Source: Hydractinia symbiolongicarpus (taxonomy: Eukaryota; Cnidaria; Hydrozoa; Anthoathecata; Hydractiniidae). Taken from it: a stretch of 64,000 nucleotides of DNA. The notes beneath the pieces are model-generated. The model searched no databases, had not been told where the DNA came from, and was given only the letters and a program-made list of their open reading frames with translations. Location: assembly GCF_029227915.1 (NCBI RefSeq), contig NC_079886.1, positions 8,060,001 to 8,124,000 on the forward strand, read 5' to 3'. Shown piece after piece: positions 34,368 through 50,600 of this stretch; the first letter of the stretch is position 1, and each line of letters opens with the position of its first letter. A program made the position numbers and the translations under genes.

Positions 34368-34697
34368 ATGTTCACGCAACAAAGGAAATCAGATGAAGTG
34401 CCTCTGTCCCAGTCTTACAATCCCAGAATACAGCAACACATAAAAACACGCTCTTATTTCATTTTCATTTCACAAAGACATTCGTTTGAAGAAAATAGCG
34501 AAATTGAACCTAAAATCGAACATGTCTGCAGCAACATCCGCCATGATGGGTACAGGCTCCTTCGTGAGATTCAAAAGAAGTGTCCATATTTTTGCTATGA
34601 CGTAATAACCACACCTGGGAGACGGTTTCTACTTTTAAAGCCTATAGATTCGTTTTGCTTCTTCTTCGTTTTTTATCTACTTTGTGTTGTAATCTGA
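34368..34697 (+). CDS. Candidate small gene divergent from LRRFIP
   Basis: An ATG-started frame of 109 codons that begins 110 bp from the LRRFIP start codon on the other strand. The middle part is protein-like (K-I-E-H-V-C-S-N-I-R-H-D-G-Y-R-L-L, then C-Y-D-V-I-T-T-P-G-R-R-F-L-L-L-K-P). The last 15 residues are hydrophobic and could be a tail anchor or intron read-through. I do not recognise the family. No strong donor lies inside it. The sequence on the opposite strand is not part of LRRFIP. Divergent placement suggests a shared promoter. Confidence 0.4.
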   Translation: MFTQQRKSDEVPLSQSYNPRIQQHIKTRSYFIFISQRHSFEENSEIEPKIEHVCSNIRHDGYRLLREIQKKCPYFCYDVITTPGRRFLLLKPIDSFCFFFVFYLLCVVI

Positions 34698-39847
<5,150 letters not shown>

Positions 39848-40858
39848 TGGCTGGCGATATATCATAGGAATTAACGAAAAAGAAAATTACATGCACAGTC
39901 GTGAATGACGCTGCTTTTCACATAACATCATAACTTGGCAAATGGTTGTGATTCGTATGTAATTCGAATGTATATAATCATAGATTGACCAAAGTGGTTT
40001 GATACTGGTTTTCTTTTTAAGTTATTTGCCAATTATGTATGCTGAGGGTTATAGAATGAAGGAATTATATGATAAATTTGTAGATTATTTTTTTGTGTTT
40101 TGATGGTTGGCCATTATTATGTGAAGGGCAGCAGTGCAGTTCTTTTAATTTTTGGATTTCTATACTAACAGGTCTTTTAAGATTACGTAACTTTTTACTT
40201 TATATTTTAGAGACAAATAACAGGACTTAGTGTCGGCTAGTGTTGGCGAAATTTTGCACATTGCATCTTTCTTTTCTAGCTTTTATTTTTACAAAATTCT
40301 CAATCCAATTCTCGTATTCTTTATTTATATATTTTTATGTTTTCATTTTTTGATGAAATTAAGAATAAAACTAAGTCGAAAAAAAACGCATTTTCTTTCT
40401 CTGTCTCAACATCCTTGACTTTTATTTTTATAGGACAATTTCATAGCTGTTTGTAGGCTATGGAAAAAATTTTCTTATCCCCGAACTCTCTGCCTCATTC
40501 GGCTAAGGAGATGGCCTTTATTCTACACGCATTTTATAGGTATACTAAATCTCTAACTTGTTTTCTTATAATGTATACTTTTATAACAGAAAAACTGTGT
40601 AATCGGAGGAATCGTTACACCTGTCACATAAGGTTGTAGATAACTGATAGTTTTTATTTTGCAAAATAATAGCGACAACGGTGAGCTCTTAGTATAATCT
40701 TGTCTGAGACATTGGGGTTACCAGCAACAAATGATTCTTTCACCAAATTTGGTTTAAAATGCAAGCCATAGTCTGTTCATATCCTTCCACAGCAAATGTG
40801 CTAGCAAAATTTTTATCATCAGTAGAACTACTCTGGGCATCACTAATATACTTTCTGA

Positions 40859-41348
40859 AGGCTGAAATACACGGTCAGTTTAAAATGACTGGTGTTTTTC
40901 GTCATTTTAAAGTGATGGAACACCTGAATACACGAGTCATTTTAAAATGATAGAATTTGTAAATAAAAGTTCTTTACACTATGGACTCTGAAGAGGAATG
41001 TGCTGCAGCAGTTGTTATAATTGCCATTCTTTCAAAAAGAAAATAACGCAGAAGAAATAGGTCTACTTGGGTGAAGCCATGGCTCGGTAGAAGAACAGAA
41101 CTTGGGGTATATAATACTCTTTTACTCGAAAAAAATTGAAAATGTTTACTATCTTCTATACTCCTTCTGTTTATACAGAATAACTGAAATATACTCAAAA
41201 AACTCAATGGCGTCATAGTAAAACAATTCCGTCTAGCAATTTCTATGCAGAAGTTCATCATTTTAAAATGATAAACTTCAAACATGGTTAAATGATCATT
41301 TAAAATGACTGGTGTTTTATTTTTTGTGAAATACACGGTCAGTTTAAA
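40859..41348 (+). mobile_element. PIF/Harbinger remnant between Arf duplicates
   Basis: A start at 40981 opens M-D-S-E-E-E-C-A-A-A and, past an in-frame stop, reads W-V-K-P-W-L-G-R-R-T-E-L-G-V-Y-N-T-L, the N-terminal signature of PIF/Harbinger (HARBI1-like) transposases. The catalytic part is absent. GAAATACACGGTCAGTTTAAAATG-like words occur as direct repeats at both edges (40864 and 41327), together with several TCATTTTAAAATGA palindromes. It separates the two copies of the duplicated Arf block. Confidence 0.65.
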
Positions 41349-42671
41349 ATGTTCAAAAAAAAAGGTTATTGCAAAGTGCAATTATTTTTTCTTCTAAAGA
41401 ATTTTGTCAAAGTCTTTTAAAATATGGAATGTTTTGAGTGTTTACTCCTAAAATTGTCCGTGATTAACTGAATTTAACACTTTCTTTTTTCCCCAGGATT
41501 TACCAAATGCAATGAATGCTGCTGAAGTAACTGATAAGTTGGGGCTTCACAATATACGAAACCGAAGTTGGTACATCCAAGCAACTTGTGCTACAAGCGG
41601 AGATGGTCTATATGAAGGACTTGACTGGCTTTCAAATGAACTAGAGAAGAGAAAGAACTAATGGCTGGCGATATATCATAGGAATTAACGAAAAAGAAAA
41701 TTACATGCACAGTCGTGAATGACGCTGCTTTTCACATAACATCATAACTTGGCAAATGGTTGTGATTCGTATGTAATTCGAATGTATATAATCATAGATT
41801 GACCAAAGTGGTTTGATACTGGTTTTCTTTTTAAGTTATTTGCCAATTATGTATGCTGAGGGTTATAGAATGAAGGAATTATATGATAAATTTGTAGATT
41901 ATTTTTTTGTGTTTTGATGGTTGGCCATTATTATGTGAAGGGCAGCAGTGCAGTTCTTTTAATTTTTGGATTTCTATACTAACAGGTCTTTTAAGATTAC
42001 GTAACTTTTTACTTTATATTTTAGAGACAAATAACAGGACTTAGTGTCGGCTAGTGTTGGCGAAATTTTGCACATTGCATCTTTCTTTTCTAGCTTTTAT
42101 TTTTACAAAATTCTCAATCCAATTCTCGTATTCTTTATTTATATATTTTTATGTTTTCATTTTTTGATGAAATTAAGAATAAAACTAAGTCGAAAAAAAA
42201 CGCATTTTCTTTCTCTGTCTCAACATCCTTGACTTTTATTTTTATAGGACAATTTCATAGCTGTTTGTAGGCTATGGAAAAAATTTTCTTATCCCCGAAT
42301 TCTCTGCCTCATTCGGCTAAGGAGATGGCCTTTATTCTACACGCATTTTATAGGTATACTAAATCTAACTTGTTTTCTTATAATGTATACTTTTATAACA
42401 GAAAAACCGTGTAATCGGAGGAATCGTTACACCTGTCACATAAGGTTGTAGATAACTGATAGATTTTATTTTGCAAAATAATAGCGACAACGGTGAGCTC
42501 TTAGTATAATCTTTGTCTTAGACATTGGGGTTACCAGCAACAAATGATTCTTTCACCAAATTTGGTTTAAAATGCAAGCCATAGTCTGTTCATATCCTTC
42601 CACAGCAAATGTGCTAGCAAAATTTTTATCATCAGTAGAACTACTCTGGGCATCACTAATATACTTTCTGA
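41349..42671 (+). repeat. 1.32-kb duplicated block, copy 2
   Basis: Second copy of 39538-40858, including a complete copy of the Arf terminal exon, its acceptor, the 3' UTR and a poly(A) signal at 42178-42183. Right edge is CTTTCTGA at 42671, where similarity ends abruptly. Confidence 0.95.
41497..41661 (+). CDS. ARF1: Duplicate Arf terminal exon (possible alternative)
   Basis: 165-bp copy of Arf exon 4 with intact acceptor (TTTTTTCCCCAG), open frame and stop. It differs from the native exon by one residue change: a codon AAG-context Lys becomes Glu four residues before the end (E-L-E-K-R-K-N instead of E-L-K-K-R-K-N). Exon 3 ends in phase 0 and could splice to either copy. Alone it is not a gene, because exons 1-3 are not duplicated. 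Assembly duplication of a heterozygous allele is an alternative. Confidence 0.7.
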   Translation, partial: DLPNAMNAAEVTDKLGLHNIRNRSWYIQATCATSGDGLYEGLDWLSNELEKRKN

Positions 42672-43465
42672 CAGCGAGCGGGGATTCTATCCGCAATCCC
42701 TGGAGAGGAAACCATCACACTGCGTGCAGCAATATGTTAGTAATACGCGCAGAGAGTTTATTCAAAATTGTGTTTCCTAGAGAAATTCTAAAATTAATCG
42801 TAACCCAAGAAATGCATCACCCAACGATACTTAAACGTTAAGCACGTTGTTGTTGTATTGGCCCTCTAAGGTGCAGCTAATCCAGCTCTATTTACTAAAG
42901 AAATCTGCAAATTTTCTGTCAGTTTGTTCATAAACACTTAAATGAATAAGCAAAACCTGGTGGTGTAGATGAATCGGTAAAGAAAATCACGATTTTTATG
43001 TTTACTTTAAGCATTTTAGTTGAGCCAAAGTTTCTTAAAATTTTAATAATTTGACCAAAAAAATATTATTATTAACAAGGCTTTTTAGGGATTTGTACTA
43101 TGGTTTTAATATGTATGAACAACATTTGCTATGCTTGTATGATTTCATATGATAACATTCGCCAAAGAAGACTGGAAATGAAGCAAACATATGTTGGTCT
43201 ATGCGAAAGGCTTATAAAACAACAGGATAATATTCATTGGCGTTATTTTCTATAAATTTTGAACTGCTAGCAGTTTCAGAAAAACTACAAAGTGTGTTTT
43301 GCATTTGCTGCCTAAAAACACTTCAGGTAGTCAAATAATTTAAACTCAAAAACCAAAATCTGGTTTTGAGCCATATGTCTTAGTCGTGTTTGTAAGGTAA
43401 TAACCGAAACAGGGGTAAAATCCAACTCAGTGTAATGATTGGATAAGTGTTACAGACGGACATTA
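42672..43465. other. Interval without a recognised feature
   Basis: No gene, repeat or element end identified. An open frame crossing from the duplicated block to 42841 is not supported by any motif. Confidence 0.5.
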
Positions 43466-44208
43466 AAGGTTGCTTTCCTTCTGGCGTTTTTTACGCTAAT
43501 TTCTGGCCTCAGAGTTAATCATATTAAGTATTTAGCGCGATGAAAACGCTAATTTAATTCTTTTCGTTGATGAAATACGTCCAGCATCGAAGAGGACATT
43601 ATATTATAGATTTTCGTTAGGCAGATTAAAAAAGAAGGAAACACCAAAAAAGAAAACAGCCAAAATTTTAGGACCGTGATTTTTTATGTAATATGGAGAA
43701 TATAATTATCTTCTTGAAGAATTAATAGCCTAAGTTAAACGACTGAATTAATTATTGAGTCTGATTAATTAATTAATCTAAATCTGATGATTCTGGGAAA
43801 TTACGGTGAGTTTATTACACATGTAATAATGAATCTGACAATGATTGATCTGGGTGACTTCAGCGAACTATTTCTTCATTCAATTTAATAGAAAATTAAT
43901 TACTTCATGTAATGAATATTTTTAATCCATTACATGGATTTTAGATAAAAAAATAATTATTTAAAAACTCCCGTGATCACACTACAGATTAATTAATTGA
44001 ACTAGATTAATTAATTAATTCCGTGTGACTTAGGAAAATATATAATCTTTGGAAATGACTCTTACACACGTAATATACTTAATACGCGGTAATCGCAGGT
44101 ACAACAGGTGCGCTAAGAAGTCAGCAACGTTTCCATTTGGCGTTAAAAAATTAACTCCAATAAGCTCACTTGCTTAACGCGAATTAACGCCAGATGAAAA
44201 ACAACCTT
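43466..44208. mobile_element. 743-bp MITE-like TIR element
   Basis: Left end AAGGTTGCTTTCCTTCTGGC (43466) and reverse-complemented right end AAGGTTGTTTTTCATCTGGC (44208) match for about 25 bp. Inside are several ATTAATTAATTAAT palindromes (43764-43781 and 43989-44021) and no coding sequence. No clear target duplication. Confidence 0.75.
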
Positions 44209-44421
44209 GAGTACTTTTTATTATCTCCTATCCGACATCAAATGCATCCAACATTTCATCCAACATTTTTGTTCGAATGTTGGATGATGTTGGATAAAAA
44301 TTTGTTTAAATTGCGAAAGTTGAAAAATTCGAAATTTGCATTTGAGTTGCTTCATCCATCACGTTTTTCACCATGGAGGACCTTGCGGCTATCATGATTT
44401 TAAACTAGTTATTGGGTTCCG

Positions 44422-44670
44422 ATGATGACCAGGGGAAAAACACGAAGCTGGCTGAAAAGAAGAAAAGAAAGGAGATATTATACAAATATTACCCGAGAAC
44501 TGATGATGGAAGACAGACAAGGATTTCGGGAAATGATCCGGATGGATGTGGGTGATTTCGAATTTGTTCTGAGCAAAAAATTTTATCTCACCAAAAGAAG
44601 TGTTGGTGGGACTAGCCTGATTAAAGCAGACGAACGACTAGTCTTGACCCTCGTTTTGTCTCGTTTCTGA
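44422..44670 (+). pseudogene. Harbinger transposase, N-terminal fragment
   Basis: Reads R-G-K-T-R-S-W-L-K-R-R, then L-M-M-E-D-R-Q-G-F-R-E-M-I-R-M, then A-D-E-R-L-V-L-T-L. This is the helical N-terminal part of PIF/Harbinger nucleases that precedes the DDE_4 domain. The catalytic domain is missing. Upstream, M-E-D-L-A-A-I at 44373 followed by a stop and a G-S-D-D stretch in another frame shows further decay. A homologous fragment is on the minus strand at 47091-46890. Confidence 0.7.
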
Positions 44671-44673
44671 TAA

Positions 44674-44908
44674 TCAGGGTGTTGTAGGTCCCATAAACTA
44701 ATTTATCAATCAGTAGGGTTATATTAGCATCAATCCAATCTTTTGACGCCTTTGTTTTGGGGTCACTTTCTTGCTTTTTCCCTTTCTTTTTTTTCAGCCT
44801 TGTTTTCGATCGATTCAGTCCTTTCGGCATCTTTTTCCTTTCTTTGTTTTCAAATGTTTTACCTGGTTGGTAGATATCGTCTTCAAAATCACTGGCCTTA
44901 GCTGCCAT
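44674..44908 (-). pseudogene. Harbinger Myb/SANT-like protein, N-terminal fragment
   Basis: Minus-strand frame from 44908: M-A-A-K-A-S-D-F-E-D-D, a Lys-rich linker, then D-W-I-D-A-N-I-T-L-L-I-D-K-L, resembling the first helix of the Myb/SANT-like domain of Harbinger accessory proteins (W-x-x-E-x-x-x-x-L-I). It then runs into antisense transposase sequence. Family call rests on this helix and on the paired arrangement. Confidence 0.5.
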
Positions 44909-45969
44909 CCTGAATTTTGCTGTTCCTTCATGCTAGTCACAAATGATTTTTTCACACACATTCTCGATTTATTTATTTACAAGCATTCCATTGAAAACAA
45001 CGTTCAAAAAAATGTGTTCGAAAATTCAAAAATTACGTAATATACTTAAATGCATCCAACATGAAAATTCATGAAAATAGTGTTGGATGAAGTTTGATCT
45101 CGATCAAACTTTTCATCCAACATCATCCAACATGATTTTTTTCTTCTTTTTTATTTTTGAGAAATTTTGGTTCAACTCAAATACATCCAACATTTCATCC
45201 AACATCAAAAATTTACGATGTTGGATGCATTTGAGCCGGCCTTTACTAAAACCTGCCACATTTTTCTTCTCCTTCTTCTTTCACCGATGGATTTATCAGA
45301 CTTAGGCTACAGAGCTCCGTTAAATATGTATCGTAGAAAATTGTCATGATTCACAAATATATCTTCTTATACGTTCATCAATAGCACATGATCCTATACA
45401 TTTTTTATCAGCGTTTCAAGCTGTACTCTTTATAGTTAATTATTATTCTGTTTTTTTGTTTTTTTTTTTACATTTTTTATTTACATTGCAAGATAAAAAG
45501 AGTTTTGTTGCGTTGTATCTTCTTGTCATTTTTATTATTCTGAGCTAGGAGGATAGCTCTATTGTATTCCCTTTTAAAATTTAATGTTATTGACGTAAGA
45601 GATTCTACTTGTTTTTACCGCATTAACTTTACGGAGCTCTATTTTGCAAGCCGTGAATTTTCGAAAACGCTAACTTCCTTAAACTAGTAAAAAAGAGTGA
45701 AATGATATTTTTATGTAGAAATAACATAAAAAATAACAATGTCGCCTTACTCCTTTTTAACCAATCCATTGCACTAGTTTTATTAAATTATAATGTTTTT
45801 TTGCAGTACTGCTAAATTTCAATGTGCCCGCTCTTAGTCAAAATTATTGTCTCCTCAAAAAAATTGCTTTCCGCGGAAATTGATATAGACCATTTTAATA
45901 ATTTTAATAACACTAGTCGGTGATCCGTGGAAAAATCCACCAGGTTAGTCTGTCCTTTACCAATCTCGT

Positions 45970-46016
45970 CCCCAGAGCTCTTTGAGATTAAAACCTTATC
46001 TCAAAGAGCTCTGGGG
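45970..46016. repeat. Perfect 19-bp hairpin
   Basis: CCCCAGAGCTCTTTGAGAT (45970-45988), a 9-nt loop, and its exact reverse complement (45998-46016). The outer word CTCGTCCCCAGA also occurs reverse-complemented at 12678-12690, so one arm belongs to a dispersed repeat. Confidence 0.95.
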
Positions 46017-46434
46017 TCGAGAACATTCTTTTACCGCTTTGCATGACATTTGTATACGGGTATTTAAACCCTAAAGTTGAGATTCTTGAAAGATCTATTT
46101 TAGGGTTTTATCTTCCAGCGAAGTGCTATTTATAAATATGACGTTGGAATAAAAAGAAACAAAAAACAAAACAAAAAAAAAAAAAACAGTGAAAACAAGA
46201 AAACAAAGAAGTAGCTATTAACTTGCTTTGAGGTAAAAGAATTGTTATTATTAACAGAAACGAAAACTTGTCATAAATATAAACTATACTTAAAAACGTC
46301 AAATCTAACAGTACAGTTTTCACAATCATATTTAAGAACTAGTGACAAAGGACAACCTATATTTTCTATAGTTTATAAGATCGAATAAAAATCAGTTGAA
46401 TAAATTTTTTTATCTATTCACCATTTTATTCTCT

Positions 46435-46620
46435 TTAATAATAGCCGTCGTCTGTCTGCCTGTCTGTGTGTCCGCGAAAGCCGTGTACCGTAACAGAAAC
46501 ACGAATTTTTTAAAATGCGCATCAATACCAAATGCGATATATTTCTGTCCACTTTGTTGCAACGGGTTAATTTAAAGGACGGGCGACCTCGTGGATTTTT
46601 TCACAATCTAACGACTAGTA
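46435..46620 (+). repeat. MITE family copy 1 (AATAATAGCCG...ACGACTAGT)
   Basis: Starts TTAATAATAGCCGTCGTCTG and ends TCTAACGACTAGTA. Two related copies are at 52664-52800 and, inverted, at 59859-59980. An inverted relative of its right end (ACTAGTCGGTGATCCGTGG) lies at 45922, so the surrounding interval may be a composite. Confidence 0.65.
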
Positions 46621-46735
46621 TCTCAATATTTTTTTTTAACAAAAAAAAATATCGAGTTCCATCTATACGTTTTTGAAAAAGCCGAAGCAAGGCAGTCAAA
46701 CATTTCATTTACCATTCAGTTTTTGTGATGATGAT

Positions 46736-47215
46736 GAAATGTTGGACTGCGCATTTCAAAATTTTTGAAAATTTTAAAAAAGAAGAAAAAAATTGTTTTG
46801 GATGATGTTGGATAATGTTCTATGAAGTTTGACCGTTGTCAAACATTTCATCCGACAAATTTCGGCAAGATCAAAGATCAAGATCTTATTGAAATGCGTC
46901 ACTTTTTATATTGGATTGTTTTGGTGGAAAATTTCTCTGAATCCCAGCCTGTCTTCAAATCTTCATTCCTTTATGATACTTTTATAATATCCATTTTGCC
47001 CTCTCCTCTTTATCCACTCTCTTGTTTTACCACGTGTTGGCTTTTCGTCATCTGAATCAAAAAGCACTACAAACCTCTTTTCATCCGCCATTTTTTTTAA
47101 AGAATGAATGAACGATCAAACTTTTAAACGTTTAAATGTTGGATATGAAAGAATTGCCCGATAACCTAAAATCCTACCTCATCCAACATGAAGTTTTATT
47201 CAACATTTCATCCAA
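46736..47215 (-). mobile_element. Second PIF/Harbinger remnant
   Basis: Bounded by GAAATGTTGGAC (46736) and CAACATTTCATCCAACATGG (to about 47220), inverted words shared with the element at 44236. The minus strand from 47091 reads M-A-D-E-K-R-F-V-V-L-F-D-S-D-D-E, then T-R-G-K-T-R-E-W-I-K-R-R, a stop, then F-E-D-R-L-G-F-R-E-I. It is clearly homologous to the plus-strand fragment at 44422 and contributes the intact N-terminus missing there. No catalytic domain. Confidence 0.7.
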
Positions 47216-47220
47216 CATGG

Positions 47221-47694
47221 TAAAAGCCTGTTGCATAAAATGTTGCCCCAGCCTTAACATGTTTTATTGACAAAAGTGTATTTGGTGACACGTTTATGGT
47301 TATATAAGACAAAGTTTATTTAGTGCAACAAAGCCTTGCTGCCTGCACCTGAAAAATGTTAATCGTTTTTCCATCGCGTTACAAAAATATATCTGTTTTG
47401 AGAAATGTTCCTGAAATAGATAGTAAAAGTTACAAAATACAAAAATTACATATTCAGTATCTCAGTAAATATAAAAACTAATATATTCAGCACAGAAAAC
47501 GTATTCAAAATATTATTTTGCGGCGTGCGTAATGGTTAATGTAACCACCTGTTACTGTTTCATCTAACTGTACGCAAAAAGAAAATCAATAATTGATTTT
47601 TATTCGCTATTGTATCAGTTATACTGAAACGAAAGAACAATTTTGTCACTAAGGTACCTACAAAAACACGAACGAGAAAATTTGTATTTAAAAG
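47221..47694. promoter_or_regulatory. Upstream region of the receptor cyclase gene
   Basis: 474 bp between the Harbinger remnant and the first ATG. It should contain the promoter and 5' UTR, but no specific element is recognisable. Confidence 0.35.
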
Positions 47695-50600
47695 ATGCAT
47701 CAAGAGAAAATATCTTTCGACTTAACTAGGAGACTTTTCAATACAAAAATGAGGTGCCATATTATCATCTTGATTAATTTTTACCTAACAACGTGTTACG
47801 CTTTGAAGCCTTTAAAAATTGGTTGTCTGCTACAGAAAAGCACCAATTACCATGAATTTTACTCTGCAAAAGCCGCACTGGATGTCGCAAAAGACGCATA
47901 TAACTCGATGGTCCAAGAGTTTGGTTATGAAATCGAATATCATTATGAGGATAGCGGCTGTAACGAAACTATGTCAACGGGTTCTGCATCTGACTTAGTA
48001 CATCGGAAAGGTGTTCATGCATTAATCGGCCCTTCTTGTAACGGTGGCTGTAAACCTGTTGGTTACTTAGCATCTGATAAGAATATACCAATGATATCTT
48101 ACCAATGTTCGAGCACAGTTCTTTCTGATAAGACGGTTTTTTCTACGTTTGCGCGTACCAGGCCATACGCAAGAGAAACAAAGAACAATCTGGCTACCTT
48201 TCTGATCTATTTATTAAACGATTTTGAGTGGAAGCAAATAGCTGTTGTCTATTCGCTATCTGATGATTGGTTAGAGTCTTATAAAGTGGTTAACGAAGAG
48301 ATCTTATCGCAAAATTACACCGAAGTGACTCCCACATTCGCAATGGAGTTACAAGAAGATAAAAAAGAAATGATGTCGTTCTTAAAAGAAAAAGCTCGCG
48401 GTAAGTAACAACTTTTAAACTGCGTTGAAACAAAAGAAATAAATTCCAAATGCTCTTTTAAACCTTTGCGTTGAAAATTGAAAGTTTGATAATCTAAATA
48501 ATAAGCTATAGCGAACTAACCGCATGTATTTTTTTATAAGTCTGTTGAAAGGCATTTAGCAAATACTTTATTTTAATATAAAAATTCAATTTGAAAATTT
48601 AGTTCCCAGTGCACTTTAAAACTATAAGGCATGGGGAAAATCTCTTAATCGCTTAAAGATAAAGTCGGTAAATATGGTGGACCGGTAAAAAGTCGGTAAT
48701 AATAGTGGACTGGTAAAAAGTCGGTAATATTTGTGGACCGGTAAAAAATAAGTCGGTAAAAATATTTTAGCCAGTAAAAAGTATTAGTTACCGAGCAGGA
48801 ATTTAGTCGCTCCTTACTGAGTTTCCCTTACCATTACGTAAGTTTCTCTTTTTCGTCTCTTAGCAATTCTGTTCTTCTGTCATTCCAAAGATGTGGCTGA
48901 AATGCTCACACACGCCTACGAATTAGATATGTATGACGGCACATATGCATTTATTGCTGTCGACTTTGTGATCGAGGAAAGTTGGTTGATGGAAGATTGG
49001 TTTCACTCAAAGGAGATCTACTCTGGCTTGTTAAGCATCGATGTGAAAAATATTGAGGAATCAAAGTTGAAAAAGTTCAAGGAGGATGTGCGTGATAAGT
49101 TTATCGATTATGGTTATGACATTACCACAGTAAACGCAACAGTGAGTTTTTTGTTTGCTTTATTTGCTTGACTCTCGTCTACTCTTATTGTTCCTATAGA
49201 TTTGAATATCAGCAAATTTTAAAAAGGTATACCTCAATTTCTACAAGTTGTATAATTGCAATTTCTCGAAGAAAAGTTGTGTACCTCTAACTTCTGCTAT
49301 TTCATAGTTCTATGATGGAGCAGCTTACATCTACGATGCTGTGAAAGGGTATATCATAGCGCTGAATAAATTTTGGACAGCAGAATTTCAACCTGAATTA
49401 GCAGATTACCTAAGTGAAACAATGATTGAACAATTCCTTACGTTGAACAACTTAACTCAGGAAGAATTAATTTACAACTACACAAACTTGTCACATGAGA
49501 ATGTAACATGGCTTTTTCCGGACAACTGGACCTTACCGAATACTTCCCTACCTGTCATACCAATTGAGGAACTTAGGCGAAATCTTTCAGCCAAGGGACT
49601 ACATTATGATGGATTAGAAGTTATGAAATATTTTTTTAATTCATCCTATGATGGTACGAGTTTTTTGCTTTGATATTCCCCTGTGTTTTTTTTTTACTTG
49701 AATCAAACAACGTAAATACCTTGGGTGTTATTTATCAGAAATGTTTCTAAGGGTCGAGCTTAGTAATAGAAGTGCGTAATAAAAGGGGAGTTTATTAAAT
49801 TTGCAACTTGTAAGCTTTCATTCAAAAATACTTTGGACATTACAAAATCAATCTATTGACAGTATGTCATATATCGTGAGGAAAATATAACACTAAAATA
49901 TCTTAAATGAAAAAAACGTCTTATTAAAACCTGTAATTTCAAAAAGAAATTTGATATATTGTTGGATGAAATAATTGAAGATCAGTAGCTGGTACATTTA
50001 CTGGCATAAATATGTAAGAGTTACCATAGAATATGTTTTTATTTTATAAAGTGAACTTTAATTATTTTACCTTAGTTTACATTATATCGAAAGTACGTCC
50101 ATAGCCTCGTGTAGATTACGAAATTTTTTTCTCTCTGCTAACAAGTATATTTCGTTCGGGCTTATAGGTTACTAGCAATATTACTAGCTAGACATCTGAG
50201 CGTTAGAGACTTAAAAAATCTATTAAGCCCAACATAAAATATTGTAAAATATTGTTTTTCTTGTCGTAGAAAACATCTAAGCGCGGCTTTTAAACGAAGT
50301 ATGTTACTACTTCCTGCTTTTGAGCACAGTAACAACTTACTAATATAAACTTGCAAAAGTGAATGCAACTCTCTTTTCCAACACATCAGGTTGGGTGATA
50401 GAAACATTAAAATAGATTTTATACTATTTTACTAATAGGAATGACTGGAAGAGTTTATATCAAGTACAACGGCAATCGTTTGCCTGTCATAGTTTTATCA
50501 AATTATGAATTGAAAAATGATGAGCCGATTCCCCGTAAACGATATTCCTACGTTACTTATGACAATAAATTTAGTGGCAAAAAAGACAAAATGAACTGGC

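Larger units (their letters stand above)
44236..45232. mobile_element. PIF/Harbinger element, internally deleted
   Basis: Flanking inverted words CAAATGCATCCAACAT (44238) and ATGTTGGATGCATTTG (to about 45232) with many internal ATCCAACAT/ATGTTGGAT copies define a Harbinger-like unit. It contains a plus-strand transposase N-terminus (44422-44670) running head-on into a minus-strand Myb-like protein N-terminus (44908-44674). That is the arrangement expected if the middle of a two-gene element was deleted. Exact ends and a TTA-type target duplication could not be fixed. Confidence 0.65.

Noticed and set aside
40230-40418. 62-codon frame repeated at 42044-42232
   Set aside because: It lies in the Arf 3' UTR and overlaps its poly(A) signal; its duplication follows from the 1.32-kb block.
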